Source: an uncultured Eubacteriales bacterium (GTDB lineage: Bacteria > Bacillota > Clostridia > Oscillospirales > Acutalibacteraceae). From it: 10,919 bases of DNA. The position numbers were made by a program, and so were the translations under genes. The stretch is from positions 1-10,919 of the forward strand of contig CAKUME010000019.1 of assembly GCA_934667575.1 (NCBI GenBank), read 5' to 3'. Under the pieces are notes generated by a model. That model was given only the letters and a program-made list of their open reading frames with translations, searched no databases and was not told the DNA's origin. Shown piece after piece: positions 1 through 5,300 of the stretch. Each line of letters begins with the position of its first letter. Position 1 is the first letter of the stretch.

Positions 1-711
1 GTGATCGTATGGAACGAAAACATCCACGATGCGCAGCCCGCGGTGAAGGCGATTTACCCCAGCGGCCTGCACGGTTGCATTGCGCAAACGCTGAACGCCG
101 ACGGACGGTTCCATGCCCGCACCGCCACGCTCGACCAGCCTGCGCAGGGGCTGCCGGACGAAGTGCTCAATACCGCCGATGTGCTCGTTTGGTGGGGGCA
201 TTGTGCGCACGACCGCGTGGACGATGCGCTGGTGGAAAAAATTGCGCGCCGCGTGGTGCTCGAGGGCATGGGCCTGATCGTGCTGCATTCCGGGCACTAC
301 TCCAAAATTTTTCGCAGGCTGATGGGCACCGGCTGCCGCTCCCGCTGGCGTGAGGAAAACGAAAAGGAGCGCCTGTTCGTGGTGGAGCCGGGCCATCCCA
401 TTGCGGCCGGACTGCCGCCGTTTTTTGAGCTGCCGCACGAAGAAACCTACGGCGAGCGGTTCGATATTCCCGCGCCGGACGCGCTGGTGCTGCTGAGCTG
501 GTTTTCGGGCGGCGATGTGCTGCGCAGCGGCTGCTGCTGGAATCGCGGCATCGGCAAGGTGTTCTATTTTCGCCCGGGCCACGAAACATTTCCCACCTAT
601 CACGACCCCAATGTGCAAAAAATCCTCTGCAACGCGGCGGCTTGGGCGGCGCCGAGCCTGGGGCCGGTTCCGGTTTACGGCCAATGCAAAGCGCCCGAGG
701 CCGCGCACTGA
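1..711 (+). CDS. ThuA-like protein (trehalose-utilisation family), probably 5'-partial
   Basis: This 236-residue protein has the ThuA-domain layout, a glutamine-amidotransferase-like fold. It starts with a beta strand ending in VWNEN, then a YPSGLHGCIA segment, the strand VLVWWGHCAHD near residues 62-72, the strand LIVLHSGHYSK near 92-102, and a late GHETFPTYHDPNVQKIL segment near 194-210. ThuA proteins usually begin with a few residues (such as M-x-K/R-V-T) before the VWNE strand. The GTG at base 1 is therefore probably an internal valine codon, with the true start just outside the window. In the known ThuA/ThuB system of Sinorhizobium, ThuA acts with a Gfo/Idh/MocA dehydrogenase in the breakdown of disaccharides through 3-keto forms. 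Here such a dehydrogenase follows 57 bases downstream, so the two are likely co-transcribed. The family assignment is fairly safe; the substrate is not shown by the sequence. Confidence 0.85.
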   Translation: MIVWNENIHDAQPAVKAIYPSGLHGCIAQTLNADGRFHARTATLDQPAQGLPDEVLNTADVLVWWGHCAHDRVDDALVEKIARRVVLEGMGLIVLHSGHYSKIFRRLMGTGCRSRWREENEKERLFVVEPGHPIAAGLPPFFELPHEETYGERFDIPAPDALVLLSWFSGGDVLRSGCCWNRGIGKVFYFRPGHETFPTYHDPNVQKILCNAAAWAAPSLGPVPVYGQCKAPEAAH

Positions 712-768
712 GCGTTTGCTCCGGCGGCGCAGCATGGCGGCTCACAAAGAAAGGAACGGTGGATACTT

Positions 769-1833
769 ATGGAAAAGAATTTTGGCATTGGCGTGGTAGG
801 CTGCGGCGGCATTGCAAACGGCGCGCATCTGCCGCCGCTCAGCAAAGCGCACGGCGCGCATATTGCCGCGCTGTGCGATATCAACCCGCAGGCGCTGCGC
901 GACACCGCACAAAAATACGGCATTGACGCGGCGCACTGCTTTGCAGATTACCGCGACCTGATCGCTTGCCCCGATGTGGATGCGGTAGAGGTGTGCACAC
1001 CCAATTTGCAGCACTGCCCCATTGCGTCGGCGGCGCTGCGCGCGGGCAAACCGGTCAACGTGGAAAAACCGGTCGGCATGTCGGCCGACGAGGTGCATGC
1101 GCTGAACGCGCTGGCTGCCGAGGCGGGGCTGCCGGGCATGGTGTGTTTTTCCTATCGCTTTATGCCCGCCGTGCGCTATGCCAAGGAGCTGATCGACGCA
1201 GGGCGCATTGGCCGCATCGTGAGCATTTATGCGCAATACCTCAAATCGAGCGCCTATATGCCCGGACGGCGGCTCGACTGGCGCTTTGACGCGTCCATTG
1301 CGGGCTGCGGCGTTTCGGGCGACCTCGGCGCGCATGTGGTGGACATGATCCGCTTTTTGGCCGGAGATTTTGACACGCTTGCCGCGCAGACGGGCATTGC
1401 CGTGAAGCAGCGCAAAAAGCTCGACAGCGAGGAGCTGGCACCGGTGACAACCGATGATTTCTGCCATTTTTTAGCAAACCTCAAAAGCGGCGTGCCCGCC
1501 GTGTTTACCATTAGCCGCTGTGCACAGGGCAACGGCAACCATATTATAGTGGATATCTACGGCGACCGCGGTGCGATCCGATTTGATCTGAACTGCCGCG
1601 ACCAATTGCAGCTGCTCAAGCACGACGACGATGCGCTGGGCCGCCGCGACGGCGAAATGGAAACGGTGCAGGTGCCCGAAGGCTACGGCGTGAGCCAGGA
1701 GCAGAGCTTTGTGGATTTGCTGCATGGCCGAGCGCCCCGGTGGACCCCCACGCTTGCCGACGGCGCAGCCGTGCAGCAGGTGCTCGACGCCATTGGCCGT
1801 TCGGCAGCGGCACGGGCATGGGTGAAGCTGTAA
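769..1833 (+). CDS. Gfo/Idh/MocA family NAD(P)-dependent sugar oxidoreductase
   Basis: This 354-residue protein has the full two-domain layout of the family. An N-terminal Rossmann fold carries the dinucleotide motif GCGGIA (residues 11-16), and residues 99-101 are the EKP motif, whose Lys100 is the usual catalytic/cofactor lysine. The C-terminal alpha/beta domain has GDLGAHVVD at 184-192; Asp185 and His189 match the conserved Asp/His pair of inositol-dehydrogenase-like members. Family members oxidise, reduce or epimerise sugar and polyol hydroxyl groups with NAD(P) in the cytoplasm. The start at 769 is preceded by AAAGGA at 750-755, a rather long 13-base spacing, and the Rossmann strand begins at residue 5. 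It lies 57 bases after the ThuA-like gene, a ThuA/ThuB-like pairing that suggests oxidation of a disaccharide or glycoside. No clear hairpin terminator follows its stop; the next strong one is in the leader at 1946-1999. Confidence 0.92.
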   Translation: MEKNFGIGVVGCGGIANGAHLPPLSKAHGAHIAALCDINPQALRDTAQKYGIDAAHCFADYRDLIACPDVDAVEVCTPNLQHCPIASAALRAGKPVNVEKPVGMSADEVHALNALAAEAGLPGMVCFSYRFMPAVRYAKELIDAGRIGRIVSIYAQYLKSSAYMPGRRLDWRFDASIAGCGVSGDLGAHVVDMIRFLAGDFDTLAAQTGIAVKQRKKLDSEELAPVTTDDFCHFLANLKSGVPAVFTISRCAQGNGNHIIVDIYGDRGAIRFDLNCRDQLQLLKHDDDALGRRDGEMETVQVPEGYGVSQEQSFVDLLHGRAPRWTPTLADGAAVQQVLDAIGRSAAARAWVKL

Positions 1834-1878
1834 AAGAGAATAATTTTTGAATCCGCGCACAAAATATCCGCAGAGGCA

Positions 1879-1907
1879 TTGCATTTCGCAAAAAAACGTG
1901 GTATACT
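1879..1907 (+). promoter_or_regulatory. Sigma-A-type promoter of the FAD oxidoreductase operon
   Basis: A -35 box TTGCAT (1879-1884) and a -10 box TATACT (1902-1907) are separated by exactly 17 bases in an AT-rich gap. Transcription would start near 1914, giving a leader of about 119 bases before the ATG at 2033. The promoter resembles the one at 5168-5196: 25 of 32 bases agree from the -35 box to just past the -10 box. Confidence 0.82.
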
Positions 1908-1945
1908 GAACAGCAAAGAAAGTCATGTCGGATCAGCGGAGCGAT

Positions 1946-1999
1946 GAGAGCAAATCAGACACAGCGGTCTTGCTGTGTTTGGGGTGCTCTTTTTGTTTT
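1946..1999 (+). terminator. Leader intrinsic terminator (putative attenuator)
   Basis: The upper stem ACACAGC/GCTGTGT (1959-1965 with 1972-1978) closes a six-base loop. It continues through C-G, A-T and two G-T wobbles (1955-1958 with 1979-1982), then a 2x2 internal loop, then AGAGCA/TGCTCT (1947-1952 with 1985-1990). A T-rich tract interrupted by one G follows (1990-1999). It lies after the promoter and before the first gene's ribosome binding site, so a transcript from 1914 would stop here unless antitermination occurs. It could also simply end read-through from the upstream sugar operon. In Bacillus the glycerol genes glpFK and glpD have such leader terminators, controlled by the antiterminator protein GlpP; a GlpP-like mechanism here is inference. 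I saw no obvious competing hairpin within this leader. Confidence 0.82.
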
Positions 2000-2019
2000 G
2001 CCGTCCGGCTCAACGCAAC

Positions 2020-2025
2020 AGGAGG
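2020..2025 (+). promoter_or_regulatory. Ribosome binding site fixing the start at 2033
   Basis: AGGAGG ends seven bases before the ATG at 2033. The reading frame is open upstream to an ATG at 1925, but that one lies only about 11 bases after the predicted transcript start, lacks a comparable binding site, and would translate through the leader hairpin. The FAD-binding strand (FDVAIIGCGVIG) begins right after the 2033 start, so 2033 is preferred. Confidence 0.85.
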
Positions 2026-2032
2026 AATACGG

Positions 2033-3472
2033 ATGTTTGATGTAGCAATCATTGGCTGCGGCGTGATCGGTGCGGCGGCGGCGTTTGCGCTCTCGCAGCG
2101 GGAATGCTCCGTGGTGGTGCTCGAAAAAGAAAACGACGTGGCCACCGGTGCCACCCGCGCCAACAGTGCGATTATCCACGCGGGCTACGACCCGGTGCCG
2201 GGCACGTTGATGGCGCGCCTGAATGTGCGCGGTGCCGCGCTCGCGCCCCAGCTGTGCAAACAACTGGATGTGCCGTATCAGCAAATCGGCTCCATGGTGC
2301 TGGCGTTTGGCCCCGAAGAAGAAAAAACGCTGCACACGCTTTATGCGCGCGGCCGGCAAAACGGCGTGCCGGGGCTGGAGCTGCTGAGCGGCGACGAGGT
2401 GCGCGCGCGTGAGCCCAAGGTGAGCGGCCGGGTCACGGCGGCGCTGTGGGCGCCGAGCGCGGGCATTATCAGCCCGTGGGAATATGCGCTCGCATTCATC
2501 GAAACCGCGGTGCGCAACGGGGTGGAGCTGCGGCGCAGCTGCGGCGTGAACGCAATTGTGCGCATCGAAGGCGGATTCCGCATCGAAACCGAACAAGGCC
2601 CGGTGGAAGCGCGCCGCATCGTCAACGCGGCGGGCACGCACAGTGATGTGATCCACAACATGGTTTGCGAACCGGCGTTCCGCATTGAACCGAACCTGGG
2701 CGAATATTATCTGATGGACAAGTCGGAAGGCGGCCGCGCGCACTGCGTGCTGTTCCAATGTCCCACCGCCGCGGGCAAAGGCGTGCTGGTGTCGCCCACC
2801 GTGGGCGGCAACCTGATCGTGGGACCCGACGCCGTGCCGTCGAACGATCCGTCGCGCGTCAACACCACCGGGGAAGGGCTGGCGTTTGTGCGCACGCAGG
2901 CGCTCAAAACCATGCCGGATCTGAACTTCCGCGCCTCCATCCGCAATTTTGCCGGTGTGCGTGCCAACTCCGATCAGGATGATTTTTATATTCGGGAATC
3001 CGCGCCGGGGTTCGTGGATCTGGCCTGCATCAAATCGCCGGGCCTCAGCTCGGCACCCGCCATCGCCGAGGAGGCCGTGCGTCTGCTCGAACAAAGCGGG
3101 CTGGCGCTGCCGCAAAAGGCGCATTGCGTGACCACGCGCACCCGGCTCAAGTTTCGCATCCTGCCGGTGGAGCAAAAGCAGCGGGCAGTGGCGGAAAACC
3201 CGCTCTATGGCCGGGTGATTTGCCGCTGCGAAACGATTACCGAGGGCGAAATTATGGACGCGCTGCATGCGCCGGTGCCTCCGGTGAGCATCGACGGCGT
3301 GAAGCGCCGCTGCGGCACCGGCATGGGACGCTGCCAGGGCGGTTTTTGCGGCCCGCGTGTGGCCGAGATTTTGTCGCGCGAGCTGGGCGTGCCGATGGAT
3401 CAAATCCTCAAGGACACCAGCGGAACCGAAATTCTCGAATGCGAAACCAAGCAGGCGCATCGCCAAGCTTGA
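2033..3472 (+). CDS. GlpA-like FAD-dependent oxidoreductase with C-terminal BFD [2Fe-2S] domain
   Basis: This 479-residue protein begins with a DAO-type FAD-binding fold: strand VAIIGCGVIG (4-13), the FAD ribose acid in VVVLEKEND near 31, and the segment ATGATRANSAIIHAGYD (37-53), typical of glycerol-3-phosphate dehydrogenase/2-hydroxyglutarate oxidase relatives. The C-terminal quarter is a bacterioferritin-associated-ferredoxin (BFD) domain. Cys397, Cys399, Cys434 and Cys439 fit its CxC...CxxxxC ligand pattern for a [2Fe-2S] cluster; Cys427 is an extra cysteine. E. coli GlpA has the same domain order but is longer, about 540 residues. This is the form common in Firmicutes, where it sits with glycerol kinase and the two partners seen here. 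It likely oxidises a hydroxy substrate (glycerol 3-phosphate is the best-known) and passes electrons to the next gene product. Without glpK nearby the substrate is unproven. It is first in the operon, 22 bases before the next gene. Confidence 0.88.
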   Translation: MFDVAIIGCGVIGAAAAFALSQRECSVVVLEKENDVATGATRANSAIIHAGYDPVPGTLMARLNVRGAALAPQLCKQLDVPYQQIGSMVLAFGPEEEKTLHTLYARGRQNGVPGLELLSGDEVRAREPKVSGRVTAALWAPSAGIISPWEYALAFIETAVRNGVELRRSCGVNAIVRIEGGFRIETEQGPVEARRIVNAAGTHSDVIHNMVCEPAFRIEPNLGEYYLMDKSEGGRAHCVLFQCPTAAGKGVLVSPTVGGNLIVGPDAVPSNDPSRVNTTGEGLAFVRTQALKTMPDLNFRASIRNFAGVRANSDQDDFYIRESAPGFVDLACIKSPGLSSAPAIAEEAVRLLEQSGLALPQKAHCVTTRTRLKFRILPVEQKQRAVAENPLYGRVICRCETITEGEIMDALHAPVPPVSIDGVKRRCGTGMGRCQGGFCGPRVAEILSRELGVPMDQILKDTSGTEILECETKQAHRQA

Positions 3473-3494
3473 GCGGAAAGGCAGGAAACGAAGC

Positions 3495-4751
3495 ATGGAT
3501 ACCTATGAACTGATTGTGATCGGCGGCGGCCCGGCCGGGTTGGCGGCGGCGTATGCGGCCTATGAGCAGGGGCTGCGCAAAATTCTGATCGTGGAGCGCG
3601 ACCGCGAGCTGGGCGGCATTTTGAACCAGTGCATCCACAACGGCTTTGGGCTGCACTATTTTAAGGAGGAGCTCACCGGGCCGGAATACGCGGGCCGGTT
3701 TATCGAAATGTTGCGCGACACCAATGTGGAGACTGCGCTCGACACCATGGTGCTGCAAATCACGCCCGACAAGGCGGTGCACACCGTCAGCGCAAAGGAC
3801 GGCTACCGCATTCGCCGCGCGCAGGCCATTGTGCTGGCCATGGGCTGCCGCGAGCGCACCCGCGGCGCCATTGCCATTCCAGGCGACCGCCCGGCGGGCG
3901 TATACACTGCCGGCACCGCGCAGCGCTATCTGAATATGGAAGGCTACATGGTGGGCAAGCGCATTGTCATTCTCGGCAGCGGCGACATCGGCCTCATCAT
4001 GGCCCGCCGCATGACGCTGGAGGGCGCCAAGGTGCTGGCCTGCGTGGAGGTCATGCCCTACTCGGGCGGCCTGAACCGCAACATTGTGCAGTGCCTGCAG
4101 GACTTTAACATTCCGCTGTATCTTTCCCACACCATCACCGACATTCAGGGCAAGGGGCGCGTGAACCATGTCACGGTATCGCAGGTGGACGAAAAGCGCA
4201 ACCCGATTCCCGGCACCGAGATGGAATTTGACTGCGACACGGTGCTGCTGTCGGTCGGTTTGATCCCGGAAAACGAGCTGACCCGCCAGGCGGGCATTGC
4301 GATGGATCCGCGCACCAACGGCGCGGTGGTTTACGAGAACATGGAAACCGCAATGCCGGGCGTGTTTGCGTGCGGCAACGTGGTGCATGTGCACGATCTG
4401 GTGGACTATGTGACGGCCGAAAGCACCCGTGCGGGCCGCGCGGCGGCCGCCTATGTGCAGCATGGTGAGGCGCCGGCCGAGCGTGTGATCGCGCTCGAAA
4501 ACGGCGACGGCGTGTCCTACACCGTGCCGCAGCACATTCGTCCCGCCAATGTGGACAAAGCGGCCGACGTGTTCTTCCGGGTGCGCCGCGTGTGCAAAAC
4601 CAGCGCGATTCAGGTGCGCAGCGGCGACCGCGTGATTGCGGAATACAAGCGCGATCACCTTGCGCCCGGCGAAATGGAGCACATTCTGCTGCCGCGCAAG
4701 CTGCTGGACGAAGCCGGTTCCGCGCTTTCGGTGTGCATTGCGGAACAGTAA
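3495..4751 (+). CDS. FAD/NAD(P)-dependent oxidoreductase, partner of the GlpA-like protein
   Basis: This 418-residue protein is of the two-dinucleotide-binding (Pyr_redox_2) type. The FAD fold starts at once with IVIGGGPAG (7-15), followed by GGILNQCIHNGFG near 40-52, a segment common in the flavoprotein partners of amine and glycerol-phosphate dehydrogenases. The NAD(P) Rossmann motif is GSGDIG (161-166), and the late FAD strand GVFACGNVVHVHD precedes a C-terminal extension of about 90 residues. No CxxxxC redox-active disulfide of the thioredoxin-reductase kind is evident. The start at 3495 is chosen because the FAD strand begins right after it and AGGA lies at 3483-3486; the frame is open further upstream only by overlapping the previous gene. 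In anaerobic Firmicutes this gene normally follows the GlpA-like gene and takes the place of GlpB as electron partner. The role is inferred from that context. Confidence 0.87.
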   Translation: MDTYELIVIGGGPAGLAAAYAAYEQGLRKILIVERDRELGGILNQCIHNGFGLHYFKEELTGPEYAGRFIEMLRDTNVETALDTMVLQITPDKAVHTVSAKDGYRIRRAQAIVLAMGCRERTRGAIAIPGDRPAGVYTAGTAQRYLNMEGYMVGKRIVILGSGDIGLIMARRMTLEGAKVLACVEVMPYSGGLNRNIVQCLQDFNIPLYLSHTITDIQGKGRVNHVTVSQVDEKRNPIPGTEMEFDCDTVLLSVGLIPENELTRQAGIAMDPRTNGAVVYENMETAMPGVFACGNVVHVHDLVDYVTAESTRAGRAAAAYVQHGEAPAERVIALENGDGVSYTVPQHIRPANVDKAADVFFRVRRVCKTSAIQVRSGDRVIAEYKRDHLAPGEMEHILLPRKLLDEAGSALSVCIAEQ

Positions 4752-4765
4752 GGGAGGAATCTGCC

Positions 4766-5131
4766 ATGAAGGAATTGATTTGCATTGTTTGCCCGCGCGG
4801 CTGCCATCTGAAGGTGGACGACGAAAACGGCTACCGGGTCACGGGCAACCACTGCCCGCGCGGCGCGGAATACGGCCGCAATGAGCTCACACACCCCACG
4901 CGCGTGCTCACCTCCACCGTGAAAATCGCGGGTGCGGCGCATCGCCGCTGTCCGGTAAAAACCGATCGCGCCGTGCCCAAGGAGACGCTGTTCCGAATTA
5001 TGGACCTGCTCAACGACGTGCAGCTCACCGCCCCGGTCACATGCGGTCAAGTCGTGATCGAAAACGTGGCCGGAACCGGTGCGAATGTGGTGGCCACCCG
5101 CACGCTGGAACCGGTGGGTAAAATGGAATAA
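4766..5131 (+). CDS. DUF1667 cysteine-rich protein, third subunit of the oxidoreductase operon
   Basis: This 121-residue protein has CxxCxxxC at Cys6, Cys9 and Cys13, then Cys30 in NHCPRG, and further cysteines at 62 and 93. The first four match the spacing of a [4Fe-4S] binding site like that at the N terminus of molybdopterin oxidoreductases; that it binds a cluster is inference. It matches the DUF1667 family, which in Clostridia is regularly encoded after the two flavoproteins seen here. It has no signal peptide or membrane segment, so it is probably a cytoplasmic electron-transfer subunit of that complex. The ATG at 4766 follows a strong AGGGAGG site at 4751-4757 and lies 14 bases after the previous stop. 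The frame is open to 4592, but only as an overlap with the preceding gene. Confidence 0.85.
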   Translation: MKELICIVCPRGCHLKVDDENGYRVTGNHCPRGAEYGRNELTHPTRVLTSTVKIAGAAHRRCPVKTDRAVPKETLFRIMDLLNDVQLTAPVTCGQVVIENVAGTGANVVATRTLEPVGKME

Positions 5132-5167
5132 TTTTCGCTCTATTTGAATAAATCGGCGGTCGGCCGC

Positions 5168-5196
5168 TTGTATTTCGGAATAAAATCCGCTATACT
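5168..5196 (+). promoter_or_regulatory. Sigma-A-type promoter of the glycoside hydrolase gene
   Basis: A -35 box TTGTAT (5168-5173) and a -10 box TATACT (5191-5196) lie 17 bases apart. Transcription would begin near 5203, leaving a leader of about 98 bases. Both the spacer (ATTTCG then A-rich) and the bases after the -10 box (GAA) match the promoter at 1879-1907, suggesting common control or descent. Confidence 0.8.
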
Positions 5197-5208
5197 GAAA
5201 TCGCAAAC

Positions 5209-5236
5209 TGCCGCCGAATGCAAAACCGTTGCGGCA
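5209..5236 (+). promoter_or_regulatory. Possible antiterminator pairing in the glycoside hydrolase leader
   Basis: TGCCGC (5209-5214) is perfectly complementary to GCGGCA (5231-5236), with a 16-base loop. The second arm contains GCGG (5231-5234), needed for the left side of the terminator at 5225-5256, so the two structures exclude each other. The same 5' bases (CCGCCG, 5211-5216) could also pair with CGGCGG (5242-5247) on the right side of the terminator. Two pairings are possible in the DNA; that they act as a switch is inference. Confidence 0.45.
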
Positions 5237-5256
5237 AACCGCGGCGGTGCTTTTTT
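5225..5256 (+). terminator. Intrinsic terminator in the leader of the glycoside hydrolase gene
   Basis: A ten-pair stem joins 5225-5234 (ACCGTTGCGG) with 5239-5248 (CCGCGGCGGT): eight Watson-Crick pairs and two T-G wobbles around a CAAA loop. It is followed by GC and six T residues (5251-5256). It lies after the promoter at 5168-5196 and before the ATG at 5301. It can therefore end transcripts of the upstream oxidoreductase operon, attenuate the downstream gene, or both. Confidence 0.82.
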
Positions 5257-5300
5257 ATCGGAAAACACCGCGACGAACCAAGAGAAAGGACGAACGAAAA

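Noticed and set aside
1925..2032. In-frame N-terminal extension of 36 residues on the GlpA-like protein
   Set aside because: It would be translated across the terminator hairpin from a start just after the transcript 5' end, without a good binding site, and adds residues before a canonical FAD strand.
1955..3496. 513-codon open frame on the minus strand opposite the GlpA-like gene
   Set aside because: It mirrors a gene with clear FAD and BFD motifs. Its product is very rich in His, Arg, Ala and Gln with no recognisable domain, as expected from the antisense of GC-rich coding DNA.
3408..4682. 424-codon open frame on the minus strand opposite the second flavoprotein gene
   Set aside because: Same His/Arg/Ala-rich shadow composition, no motif, and the + strand gene is certain.
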